Assembly: GCF_014205055.1 (NCBI RefSeq)
Contig: NZ_JACHMS010000001.1
Location: 5,084,001-5,148,000, forward strand
Length of the DNA stretch: 64,000 bases
Reading direction: 5' to 3'
Source of the DNA: Streptomyces luteogriseus
Lineage (GTDB): Bacteria; Actinomycetota; Actinomycetes; Streptomycetales; Streptomycetaceae
Below are positions 17,151-25,653 of this stretch, piece by piece. Below the pieces are notes generated by a model that was not told the DNA's origin, did not search any database, and was given only the letters and a program-made list of their open reading frames with translations. Position numbers and translations under genes: made by a program. Every line of letters starts with the position of its first letter. Position 1 is the first letter of the stretch.

Positions 17151-20100
17151 ATGCCGCGGCGGCATCGCCGGTTCGTCACGCGTCTCTCCGCGTATGCCGA
17201 CCTGACCCCCGGACGCCTTCCTTTGCGAAGAGGGGGAGTTTCCTTGCGCCCGAGACCAGGGCCTTTCCTGCCCAGAACCAGATTCCGGACCGGATCGGGC
17301 AGACCCCGGTTCCTGACGTCCGTCGTCACGTCCGCCACGGCGGTGGCCGTACTGGCCGGTGTGGCCGTCCAGTCCGGCGCGCCGGACCGGCTCACCGGCA
17401 CGCAGGCAGCAGCCGTCCCAGGCGCCCCGTCCGCGTCCGACTGGTCCGACGACACGGCGGCCGAGCAACTCCGCCAGGATCAGTGCCTCATGGCAGAGGT
17501 GCTGCGCCTGGGCGGACCGTCCATGGCCGCGACCGCACAGGACGGGCTCAACCAGCCGCCGGACAAGCTGCACGCCCTGGCCGACCGGGAGCACTGGGAG
17601 GACACCCCGCTGGCCGTCGCGTTCCAGCGGGACAAGGACGCGGCCCGGAAGGAGCTCGACGCCCTCAACGACCAGCTTGCGGAGTGGGAGAAGCCGCTCA
17701 ACGGGCTGGAGCAGCCGGGCGGCTTCGACTCGTTGGCCGACTGGCAGGACCCGCCCGGCTCGATCGGCAGTGATCAGGACGCCTTCCATACGCAGACAGG
17801 GTTGACGTCGTGGGTCGCCGACAAGTTCTGGAAAGACGAGGGCGACTTCTACGAGGATTCCACCCCCAAGGCCGACGCGAAGACCCTGAAGGTCGTCACC
17901 GATCTAGGTGGCCCTCTCTATGGCGAGAAGCCCTACGATCCGGACCTGCCCAATGACGAGCGGCAGCGGCAGTACGAGGAACAACGGGCGTTTGAGGGGT
18001 TGTTCGACACCTTCAACGGCAAGGGCGCCGACGACGCCCGCCTCTTCCTTGCCTCCGGCGGATTCCCCCGCACCGCCCCGGAGCCCGGCACGGCGGAGCA
18101 CCGGATCGCGGTCGAGGACCTGAAGACCAGGTACGCGTCGTGCGCCTGGCGGGACCCGATCGACCCGAACAAGGTCCTGGACGGCATGGCCGACGCGGCC
18201 GCTTCGGAGTGGCAGCGGGAGATCACCTCCCAGGCGGCCCAGCGCAACCAGATCCTCACCTCCAGCAAGAACGCCACCAATGCCCTGGCCGCCGGCGCGA
18301 AGGCGCTGGGGAGCCTCCTGGGGCACTCGTGGGTCGCCGACCGTCTGGTTCGTTGGCAGGACTACTGGGCCCCCGGCGGTGCGGGCTGGATCGGCGACGC
18401 CCCGGCTGTCATCCAGGTCGAGGCGGCCCAGGGCAAGTGCCTGGACGCGGAGGGAGGCAAGACGACCTCCGGCACCCCGGTGCAGATCTACACCTGCAAC
18501 AACGCCTTGGGGCAGCAGTGGCGGCTCCGCGCTGCTTCCGGTGACAGCTACGCCCTCGTCAACGTGAAGTCCGACAAATGCCTGGACGTCGAGAACAGCA
18601 ACCCTGCCAACGGCACGAAGATTCAGCTCTGGACGTGCAACGGGAGCAAGGCGCAGGAATGGAACTTCGATGTCCGCGCCGTCAGTGAGCTGCGCAACGT
18701 CGCCACGGACAAGTGCCTGGACCTGAACAAGTTCGACAACAGCCACAACGCCTGGCTGTGGGGCTGCAACAGCACCAACCCCCAGAAGTTCAGGATGGTC
18801 CCCAAGGGCCACAACGGCACGGACAGCCAGTTCTACCCGGACAAGGCGCAGTTCGAGAAGGCTAAGAGGGGCGTCGCTGCGGCGCAGACGCAGGCCAAGA
18901 AGCAGCTCGACGTCCTCAAGGCCCAGTTGGCCACGGCGCAGAAGGACGCCGCCGCCAGCGACACCGCGCAGAAGGCCGCGTACCTCATCGCCGACGAGGC
19001 CGGTGCTCCGCGCGGCCGTGGTCTGCTGGTCGGTCAGCAGAAGGCGCAGGTCACCAAGGGATCCGTGGCCGCTCTGCAAGCGCTGGTGAAGGCCGGTGAG
19101 ACGGCGGAGTCCGCCACCCGCGCCTCCGCCGGGGACAGCGCGACCATCGCGCAGCGGGCTCTGGCGCAGGCCGCGCAGTCGAAGGCCGAGTTCCGCAAGG
19201 CCGCCGCGGCGATGGCCGAGTCCCAGGCCAAGGCCGCGTCCGACGCGGCGAAGGTGCACCGCGACAACGCCAAGAAGGACAAGGAGACCGCGGAGGCCGA
19301 ACTCGCCGAGGCGCTGAAGGCTGAGGGAGAGGCCAAGTCGGCCGCCGCCACGGCCAAGGCCGAGCGCCTGGCCGCCGAGGCCGAGGAGAAGACGGCCGAG
19401 GCGGAGAAGAAGAGCGCTGCGGCCAAGCAGGCCGAGGCTGCCCAGCACAAGAAGAACGCCGAGGCGGAGGCGACGAAAGCCAAGGACGCCAAGGAGAAGG
19501 CCGAAGAGGCCGAGGGCACCGCGGTCGAGAAGAAGAACGCTGCGGTAAAGGCCCGAGACAACGCCAAGGCCAAGCGGGACGATGCGTGGGAAGCCGAGCA
19601 GAAGGCCGACGCCGCCCGCGCCAAGGCGGATGCCAAGGAGGCGTACGCCGACTCACTCGAAGCCGGCGAAGCAGCCGACGACGCCCGCGCTGCGGCCAAC
19701 GCGGCGGACCAGCACGCCGACGACGCCGAGGCAGCCGCCACCAGGGCCCGCTCCGAAGCGGACGCGGCGACGAAGGCGGCAGCGGACGCGGACGCGGCGG
19801 CCACGCGTGCCGAGGCGGCGGCCAAGCGCTCCCGCGCGCACGCGGACGCCGCCCAGGCCGCGAAGCTGAAGTCCGATGCCGCGGTGAGGACCGCGACGAG
19901 CGCCGCGGCCGACGCGATCGACGCCTCCGAGCACGCCTCCTCCGAGGCGAAGGCGGCGGTCGCGCTGGCCGACGAGGCGGAGAAGCAGGCCAAGACCGCC
20001 AAGTCCCACGCGGACGAGGCGAACAAGGAGGCCGCCAAGGCCGTGGCCGCCTCGGCGAAGGCGGCGGGCTTCGCCCACGTCACCGCCCGGGCCGCCGTGG

Positions 20101-21791
20101 ACGCCGGCAAGGCCGCCGCCCAAGTCGCCACGCCGGCCAACGACGCGATCCAGCTCGGTTCCCCGTACGTCGACACCGACTCGGCCGCCGGTCTGGTGAT
20201 CCTCACCGGCCAGGCGTCCAAGACGATCGCCGAGCAGCAGAAGGCGGTCGCCGACGCGCACGCCAAGAACGCCGCGGCGGAAGCCTCGGCCGCCAAGAAC
20301 CTCGCCGACCAGGCGAAGGGCGACGCCAAGGCCGCCTACCAGCACGCCGCCAATGCCGCCGGACACGCCTCGACCGCCCGCACGTACGCCAAGGAGGCCC
20401 TCGACTACGCCGCGGACGCCGCCAAGGCCGCGTCCAAGGCAGCCGCGTCCCTGGCCCGCACCGTCGAGTACAACCGCCAGGCCACCGAGGACGCCGAAGC
20501 CGCCGACAAGGCGGCGGGCCGCGCCGAGAACCACGCCAAGGGCGCCCGGGACTCGGCGGACCAGGCAGCCCTCGACGCGGAAGCCGCCCGCACCGCCGCC
20601 TCGCAGGCCGAAGAGGCAGCCAAGGACGCACGAGCAGCGGCCAACCGCGCTGACACCGCCGCGACGGAGGCTGAGGAGGCAGCCAAGGACGCGGAGAGAT
20701 ACGCCAAGGAAGCCCAGGAAGCAGCCAGCCGCGCGGAGACAGCGAGCAAGAACAGCAGCATCCGGACAGGTGCTTCGGCAGGCGGCATCGGCAACGTCTT
20801 CTACGTCGACCGTATCCAGGTCGTCGGCGACCCGGAGAACGTCAAGAAGGACAACTGCGGCGTCATCAGCCACACCGGTGACTGCAAGGTCACGGCCACC
20901 ATCCGGTACAAGGCCGAAATCGATGTGTACCTGTGCACGGCTCTGGACCTGCCCGCCACGCAGGCAGGATGCCCCGAATGGGAGACGCTGTTCCTCGGGA
21001 CCCAGCCCGTCAGGGAGCAGAAGAGCACAGTCACCAAGACCATCTCGATGGTCGAGTTCAACTCAGGCATCGATCCTGTGGACGTCCTCCTGGGGCACTG
21101 GATCGACTGTGCCCAGAAGGTGGCCCCGGGCGGCGAAAACGGAAGCTGGGGAGGCTGCGGCTGGGCAGCATTCGATGTCGGCACCCTCATCTTCGGCGGC
21201 AAGATCACCCACGCCGTGGTCGACGGCATCCGTGCCCTCGACGCGTCACTGCGTACCGGCATCGGAGTCAGCGACGCGTACAAGGCCTTGAGGGCGCTGA
21301 ACATGGACGCCAGTGCCCTCGCCAACATAAGTCGTACGGTGGCTGCGTACGAGGATGATGTCGCGGCGGCCTGCAAGGCGGTCGACGATTCCGCCCGGCT
21401 CTCGCGAGCGTTCGCTGCAGCGGCAGGTGGGCCGCCTTGCAAGTTCTGGAAGCTCACCCAGTTCCAGGGCCAGCGTGTCTACCAGCGGGACGACCTGATC
21501 CGCCCGGACTACGTGTCGCCCAACGACAACTACGGCCGCACAAACCTCAAGAGGATGCAGCAGGGCTTGGCCCCCATGGGCCCGGACGATAACCCGCTCA
21601 ACCTCCATCACATGCTCCAGACGCAGGACGGGCCCATCGCCGAGGTGACGAAGAAGATGCACCTCGACGAGAACTATCATCAGCTGCATTGGAAGTCGGG
21701 GACCAAGATTCCCAGCGGCATCGACCGACCGGAATTCGACGCTTGGAAGAAGCTGTACTGGAAGAATCGAGCCAAGGAGATTAGTGCATGA
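17151..21791 (+). CDS. Secreted polymorphic toxin: lectin, long coiled coil, C-terminal LHH nuclease
   Basis: Product of 1546 residues. An Arg-rich start and a hydrophobic stretch (FLTSVVTSATAVAVLAGVAV, near residues 54-73) suggest a signal peptide. A ricin-B-type lectin with three KCLD...W repeats occupies about 420-556. About 570-1205 is an Ala/Lys/Glu-rich coiled coil that could form a long stalk. A Cys-containing pretoxin region spans about 1212-1430. The last ~110 residues carry NLHHMLQTQDGPIAEV and a distal H...LHW, the pattern of LHH nucleases in the HNH/ENDO VII superfamily. The stop overlaps the ATG of a SUKH immunity gene. An alternative TTG start at 17244 has a better Shine-Dalgarno (GAGGGGGAG, 5 nt away) and gives a more normal signal peptide. 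The target is inferred to be nucleic acid in rival cells. Confidence 0.85.
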   Translation: MPRRHRRFVTRLSAYADLTPGRLPLRRGGVSLRPRPGPFLPRTRFRTGSGRPRFLTSVVTSATAVAVLAGVAVQSGAPDRLTGTQAAAVPGAPSASDWSDDTAAEQLRQDQCLMAEVLRLGGPSMAATAQDGLNQPPDKLHALADREHWEDTPLAVAFQRDKDAARKELDALNDQLAEWEKPLNGLEQPGGFDSLADWQDPPGSIGSDQDAFHTQTGLTSWVADKFWKDEGDFYEDSTPKADAKTLKVVTDLGGPLYGEKPYDPDLPNDERQRQYEEQRAFEGLFDTFNGKGADDARLFLASGGFPRTAPEPGTAEHRIAVEDLKTRYASCAWRDPIDPNKVLDGMADAAASEWQREITSQAAQRNQILTSSKNATNALAAGAKALGSLLGHSWVADRLVRWQDYWAPGGAGWIGDAPAVIQVEAAQGKCLDAEGGKTTSGTPVQIYTCNNALGQQWRLRAASGDSYALVNVKSDKCLDVENSNPANGTKIQLWTCNGSKAQEWNFDVRAVSELRNVATDKCLDLNKFDNSHNAWLWGCNSTNPQKFRMVPKGHNGTDSQFYPDKAQFEKAKRGVAAAQTQAKKQLDVLKAQLATAQKDAAASDTAQKAAYLIADEAGAPRGRGLLVGQQKAQVTKGSVAALQALVKAGETAESATRASAGDSATIAQRALAQAAQSKAEFRKAAAAMAESQAKAASDAAKVHRDNAKKDKETAEAELAEALKAEGEAKSAAATAKAERLAAEAEEKTAEAEKKSAAAKQAEAAQHKKNAEAEATKAKDAKEKAEEAEGTAVEKKNAAVKARDNAKAKRDDAWEAEQKADAARAKADAKEAYADSLEAGEAADDARAAANAADQHADDAEAAATRARSEADAATKAAADADAAATRAEAAAKRSRAHADAAQAAKLKSDAAVRTATSAAADAIDASEHASSEAKAAVALADEAEKQAKTAKSHADEANKEAAKAVAASAKAAGFAHVTARAAVDAGKAAAQVATPANDAIQLGSPYVDTDSAAGLVILTGQASKTIAEQQKAVADAHAKNAAAEASAAKNLADQAKGDAKAAYQHAANAAGHASTARTYAKEALDYAADAAKAASKAAASLARTVEYNRQATEDAEAADKAAGRAENHAKGARDSADQAALDAEAARTAASQAEEAAKDARAAANRADTAATEAEEAAKDAERYAKEAQEAASRAETASKNSSIRTGASAGGIGNVFYVDRIQVVGDPENVKKDNCGVISHTGDCKVTATIRYKAEIDVYLCTALDLPATQAGCPEWETLFLGTQPVREQKSTVTKTISMVEFNSGIDPVDVLLGHWIDCAQKVAPGGENGSWGGCGWAAFDVGTLIFGGKITHAVVDGIRALDASLRTGIGVSDAYKALRALNMDASALANISRTVAAYEDDVAAACKAVDDSARLSRAFAAAAGGPPCKFWKLTQFQGQRVYQRDDLIRPDYVSPNDNYGRTNLKRMQQGLAPMGPDDNPLNLHHMLQTQDGPIAEVTKKMHLDENYHQLHWKSGTKIPSGIDRPEFDAWKKLYWKNRAKEISA

Positions 21792-22267
21792 CGCCCGCTG
21801 TAGAGGCGAGTGAGCAGGTGATCGCGCTCATTCGTGATAACGAGGACATCGCAAACCATGCAGACGGCTGCGACACCGAGACACTGGCCGCCGCCGAGCA
21901 CGCCATGGGCCTCGCCTTCCCGCCGTCCTATCGCTGTCTCATCGAGGCCTTGGGCACCTGGGACGTCCCCCCGAAGGAGTTCCTCGGCGTGTACCGGACA
22001 TCCGCCAGGGGCGATGTTCTGCTGGGCTCCGTCGAGCAGACCCTGACGGCACGGAGCAAGGCCGGACTTCCGGCCGACTTGATGGTCGTCATGGTTGACG
22101 ATGTCTGGGGTTACGTTGTCCTCGACACCTCCCAGCCGGACCAAGATGGTGAGTACCCAGTGTTCGCCTGGAACCCTGGCCTCCCGGACCGCGACAGCAT
22201 GGAGAGACTTGCGGACGACCTCGGCTCCTTTGTCCTCAAGGAATGCCGACAAGCCATAGATCAGTGA
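21788..22267 (+). CDS. SUKH (SMI1/KNR4) family immunity protein
   Basis: Product of 159 residues with the SUKH fold signature: an N-terminal helix with LAAAEHAMGLAFPPSYRCLIEALGTWD, then GVYRTSARGDVLLGS, and a later VVMVDDVWGYVVLDTSQ with DGEYPVFAWNPG. Proteins of this family bind and neutralise polymorphic toxins in the producer cell. The ATG overlaps the toxin stop (ATGA), so the two are translationally coupled. This toxin-then-immunity order is the classical arrangement. Codon use is less GC-biased than in neighbouring core genes, which fits a mobile cassette. Specific binding to the LHH domain is inferred from context. Confidence 0.88.
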   Translation: MTPAVEASEQVIALIRDNEDIANHADGCDTETLAAAEHAMGLAFPPSYRCLIEALGTWDVPPKEFLGVYRTSARGDVLLGSVEQTLTARSKAGLPADLMVVMVDDVWGYVVLDTSQPDQDGEYPVFAWNPGLPDRDSMERLADDLGSFVLKECRQAIDQ

Positions 22268-22291
22268 GGTTGTAACGTAACGACGTTCCAC

Positions 22292-22324
22292 GAAGGCGGG
22301 CGGGAAAACTTCTTGCCCGCCTTC
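22292..22324 (+). terminator. Terminator after the immunity gene
   Basis: A perfect 10-bp stem (GAAGGCGGGC / GCCCGCCTTC) enclosing GGGAAAACTTCTT. Confidence 0.75.
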
Positions 22325-22637
22325 ACCCTCTGCTCTGCAGGACAGGTGCCGCACCTCACCACCCGAACCGCTGCCACGGCAGGCAAGGACGAGGTCACCG
22401 CTCTGTCCGGACGTTGCTCAGCGCCAGTCCGTCCGACCTGCCGTCCCCCCTCTCGGCTCCGCTACCCGCTATTTGAGAGCCGCCCTTCACTGAGCCGATG
22501 AGAACGGCGAACGCGTCAGCGCTCACTATGAGTCGGTTCCGGGTGAAGGGCCTTGGAGTGACCTTGTAGACGAAACCTTCCATTACGCGCTCGCCCTGGC
22601 CTGCCACCGCTATGACAGGCCATTGGAGAGGAGCCTC
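22325..22637 (+). other. Region with coding-like sequence but no start, upstream of an orphan small gene
   Basis: From the TGA at 22491 the frame stays open into the gene at 22638 without any ATG or GTG. It would read ...RVSAHYESVPGEGPWSDL, then FHYALALACHRYDRPLERS. This looks protein-like and may be the remnant of a truncated upstream part. A weaker protein-like reading exists on the minus strand (22395-22600). Confidence 0.35.
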
Positions 22638-23066
22638 ATGAGTTACAGCCCGTCGATCTATAAATTCATCGACGGTGGTGACATGCCCGTTGCGCCGGAC
22701 CTGGAACTGGTACTGGCAGTCCTGGAGCCTCACGATGTCGGAGACCCGCAGCTTGCTGTGGGCGAGGACGGAAGTCTGCGGTTCTGGGTTCGAGCCTCTG
22801 ACGGCAGCGAGGCCGAGATCTCCGCCGATGAAACCGGAATCCTGGTGGAGCGCCCACAGCCCGGTGAAGTCTTCGCCATTCTTGCTGAACTGGTCGTCAA
22901 GCTGAGGGCTGTGATCATCGATCCGAGTAGCGGCAGAGCAGTATGCCGTGAGGAGGAGCGAACGCAACTTCCCGCAGACATGCAGGAGGAGGTGATCGTC
23001 ATCGACATGACCGGTGAGGCCCTTGAAGCTGCACTCACAGGACCGACTGACCGGGCGTCACAGTGA
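22638..23066 (+). CDS. Small acidic hypothetical protein, candidate orphan immunity protein
   Basis: Product of 142 residues; family not recognised. It is strongly acidic, with no signal peptide or membrane helix (DLELVLAVLEPHDVGDPQLA, DGSEAEISADETGILVERP, EVFAILAELVVKLRAV). A strong Shine-Dalgarno (GAGAGGAG) lies 4 nt before the ATG. It sits directly behind the toxin-immunity pair, separated by a terminator, which is where orphan immunity genes often accumulate; that role is inference. The reading frame upstream of the ATG stays open and looks coding, so the gene may be the tail of a longer, broken one. Confidence 0.6.
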   Translation: MSYSPSIYKFIDGGDMPVAPDLELVLAVLEPHDVGDPQLAVGEDGSLRFWVRASDGSEAEISADETGILVERPQPGEVFAILAELVVKLRAVIIDPSSGRAVCREEERTQLPADMQEEVIVIDMTGEALEAALTGPTDRASQ

Positions 23067-23485
23067 CAGCCACCGCACCGTAAGTACCCATCGCATCACC
23101 CGCCGTCGCGCCTCTTGGACCATGTGGAGCGAGGGGCGCGGCCTGCGAGCCAAGGTAATCGAGAGTCACCTTGTGGGCGGCCGTCAGGCCGTACTTCGGG
23201 AAGTGAAAAGCAGAGCGCTGGAATAGCAGTGTGCAGGTGCCGATTGACCGTATAAAGGGATGAATCTGGCGCAGCGCGTCGCATATGAGCTGGAGCCGGC
23301 CCGAACGGTGGTCTGCCGAGGCCTGGCTCACGGTGGTCTGACCGCATTGACGGCGAGTGCTTGGGGGGGCGACCGCCGGTTGCAGACGCCTGCCGGCTCC
23401 GGTGGAGCGGAGAGGGCGTCTTCCCCTCCGCTCCACCGGCAGGCGATGCCCACATGTGCGGATGCGGAGCGGGGGGCAGACGCCC
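23067..23485. other. Gap between convergent genes
   Basis: About 420 bp. The minus strand at 23040-23200 can be read as a protein-like tail (KYGLTAAHKVTLDYLGSQ...) but has no start or family resemblance, so no gene was called. The right side is occupied by a very strong hairpin. Confidence 0.3.
23387..23445. terminator. Very strong two-part hairpin between convergent transcription units
   Basis: The outer stem CGCCTGCC / GGCAGGCG and the inner stem GGTGGAGCGGAG / CTCCGCTCCACC are perfect, separated on the 5' side by a 6-nt bulge. It lies between the rightward toxin locus and the leftward symporter unit, so it is probably bidirectional. Confidence 0.7.
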
Positions 23486-23788
23486 TTACTCCCTCGGCTC
23501 ATCCCCCGGCGGCGGCGGAGCCACCGGCCGCAGCTTCAGCCACGCCAGGAAGAACAGACCCAGGGCCAGCATCCCCAGCCCGGTCCACAGGTTGATGTTC
23601 ACCCCCGCCGCCTTGTCGATGTCCGCGTCGGACGCCGTCAGCCCCGCGATCGTGACGATGACGCCGTAGACCACGAACAGCCCGCCGATGATCCGCCGGA
23701 TGTCGAACAGCCGCGCGGCGGTCGCCGACTTGCCCTGCAGCTCGGTGATTTCCCGTTGCAGGTCCTTCTCGGAGTGGGACTCGGACAT
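23486..23788 (-). CDS. Small two-helix membrane protein downstream of the symporter
   Basis: Product of 100 residues with a charged N-terminus (SEKDLQREITELQGKSATAARLFDIRRIIGG) and two membrane helices (GLFVVYGVIVTIAGLTAS; LWTGLGMLALGLFFLAWLKL). The tail is Pro-rich. It begins 21 bp after the symporter gene in the same direction and is probably co-transcribed with it. It may be an accessory subunit, by analogy with small proteins that accompany sodium:solute symporters; no enzymatic motif is visible. Confidence 0.75.
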   Translation of the reverse strand: MSESHSEKDLQREITELQGKSATAARLFDIRRIIGGLFVVYGVIVTIAGLTASDADIDKAAGVNINLWTGLGMLALGLFFLAWLKLRPVAPPPPGDEPRE

Positions 23789-23809
23789 GTGCGATCAATC
23801 CTCCGTCGG

Positions 23810-25489
23810 TCAGAACGAGAACGGGATGTAGCAGGCCGCGGCCAGGACGATCGCGCCCCAGCCCAGCAGCGCCGGCTTGCGGTACCAGGCCTCGTCCCCC
23901 GGTGCCGGGGGCTCCGCCATGCCGGGCGAGGTCGTGCCGTAGACAAGTCCCTGCAACTCCTCGGCCGGCTTGGGCGCCGTGAACAGCGACACCGCCACCA
24001 TGACGACCGCGCCCGCGACGAATCCCGCGATCGCCGAGACGAAGTTGGCGCCCTGGTCGGAGGGGATGTCGATGATGTCCTGCTTGTAGAGGACGAAGTA
24101 GTTGACCATCGCCGCGGTGGTGCCCGCGAGCAGCCCCCAGAAGCCCGACTTCATCGATGCCCGCTTCCAGAACATGCCGATGATGAAGACGACGAACATC
24201 GGCACGTTGAAGAAGGAGAACAGCGTCTGGAGGTAGGCCATGATGTTGGAGAAGGACCGCGCCAGGAACGCCGTGCCGATGGAGGCCAGGACGCCGACCG
24301 CGGTGATGAGGCGGCCGAAGCGCACGTAGTACTCGTCCTCGCGGTCCCTCACGATGTACTTCGCCCAGATGTCCGTGGTGAACACGGTGTTGAAGGACGA
24401 CACGTTGGCCGCCATGCCCGCCATGAACGCCGCCAGGAGGCCTGTGACGGCGATGCCCAGCACACCGTTGGGCAGCAGCTGTTCCATCAGGTACGGGATG
24501 GCGTCGTTGTACTGGAGGTCGGAGCCCGAGGTGCCGATCTTGGGGACCAGGACGGCGGCCACCAGACCCGGGATCATCACCAGGAACACGATGAAGATCT
24601 TCGGGAACGCGGCGATCAGCGGGGTGCGCTGGGCCGCCGAGAGGTTCTTCGCGGACAGCGCGCGCTGCACCTCGGCGAAGTTCGTCGTCCAGTAGCCGAA
24701 GGAGAGCACGAAGCCGAGGCCCAGGACGATCGTCAGCCAGTTAGCGCCGAGCGGGTTGTCGCTGCCGATGCCCGTGCCGCCCCAGGAGGTCATGAAGTCG
24801 GCGCCGTGGCTCTTGGTCAGGGAGTCGGACAGACCGTCCCAGCCGCCGACCTCCTTCAGCCCGAGGACCGTGATGGGGATGAGCGCCGCCAGGATCACGA
24901 AGAACTGGAGGACCTCGTTGTAGATCGCCGAGGACAGGCCGCCGAGGGTGATGTAGGCGAGGACGAAGAAGCCGGCCACGACGATCGCCACCCACTCCGG
25001 CCAGCCCAGCAGCGCCTCGACGACGATGGCCAGGGCGTAGAGGTTGACACCGGCGATGAGGATCGCGGCGAAGGCGAAGAGGATCGAACTGAGCAGGTGC
25101 GCCGCCTTGTCGAAGCGCAGCAGCAGGAACTCGGGGACCGAGCGCACCTTGGAGCCGTAGTAGAAGGGCATCATCACCAGGCCGAGGAAGACCATGGCCG
25201 GGATGGCGCCGATCCAGTACCAGTGCGTGGTGTAGACGCCGTACTGGGCGCTGTTGGCGGCCATACCGAGGATCTCGGTGGCGCCCAGGTTGGCCGCGAT
25301 GAAGGCGAGGCCGGTCACCCAGGCGGGCAGCGAACGGCCGGAGAGGAAGAAGTCGAGACTGGTCTTCACCGAGCGCCGTGCGGCGAAGCCGATGCCGAGG
25401 ACGACGACGAAGTAGATCCCGAGGATCGTGTAGTCGAGCCAGTTCGTGGGGAGTCGCAGCTCGGCCGACAGATATGTGGGGGTCTGCAT
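23810..25489 (-). CDS. Sodium:solute symporter (SSS family), probable galactose uptake
   Basis: Product of 559 residues with about 14 membrane helices. SSS-family features include the N-terminal DFFLSGRSLPAWVTGLAFIAANLGATEILGMA, the PAMVFLGLVMMPFYYGSKVRSVPEFLLLRFD stretch and GYWTTNFAEVQRALSAKN. The similarity is to the sugar-transporting (SGLT-like) branch. It is divergent from galT-galE-galK, which suggests galactose or a related sugar as substrate (inference). The ATG at 25489 has GAGGG close upstream; no other in-frame start exists before a stop. Transcription probably starts in the shared gal intergenic region. Confidence 0.85.
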   Translation of the reverse strand: MQTPTYLSAELRLPTNWLDYTILGIYFVVVLGIGFAARRSVKTSLDFFLSGRSLPAWVTGLAFIAANLGATEILGMAANSAQYGVYTTHWYWIGAIPAMVFLGLVMMPFYYGSKVRSVPEFLLLRFDKAAHLLSSILFAFAAILIAGVNLYALAIVVEALLGWPEWVAIVVAGFFVLAYITLGGLSSAIYNEVLQFFVILAALIPITVLGLKEVGGWDGLSDSLTKSHGADFMTSWGGTGIGSDNPLGANWLTIVLGLGFVLSFGYWTTNFAEVQRALSAKNLSAAQRTPLIAAFPKIFIVFLVMIPGLVAAVLVPKIGTSGSDLQYNDAIPYLMEQLLPNGVLGIAVTGLLAAFMAGMAANVSSFNTVFTTDIWAKYIVRDREDEYYVRFGRLITAVGVLASIGTAFLARSFSNIMAYLQTLFSFFNVPMFVVFIIGMFWKRASMKSGFWGLLAGTTAAMVNYFVLYKQDIIDIPSDQGANFVSAIAGFVAGAVVMVAVSLFTAPKPAEELQGLVYGTTSPGMAEPPAPGDEAWYRKPALLGWGAIVLAAACYIPFSF

Positions 25490-25572
25490 GAGCCCTCGCT
25501 TCGTTGCGTGAACCGATACATCGCGGAATCTCCTTCTCCGCCTTCAGCGATTGAACACGTCCGATGACGCTC

Positions 25573-25619
25573 TTTGTTTGATTGTGATGTTGACGATTGG
25601 GGTGAGTCGTGTTTAGGTA
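25573..25619 (+). promoter_or_regulatory. gal operon promoter with an adjacent candidate operator
   Basis: TTGACG (25590-25595), an 18-bp spacer and TAGGTA (25614-25619) form a good promoter about 35 nt before galT. Directly upstream, TTTGTTTGATTGTGATG (25573-25589) contains short direct repeats (TTGT/TTGA/TTGT) like operators of DeoR-type sugar regulators. A complex operator of hexamer repeats is known for the Streptomyces gal promoter; equating it with this stretch is inference. Confidence 0.55.
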
Positions 25620-25653
25620 TGTTGGGTTCTGTTTGAAGGACAAGGAGTCCGGC

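Noticed and set aside
23357..25567. Rightward open frame of 736 codons over the symporter
   Set aside because: Antisense of a well-supported SSS symporter; the composition (runs of Asp/Glu/Arg/His) is typical of shadow frames.
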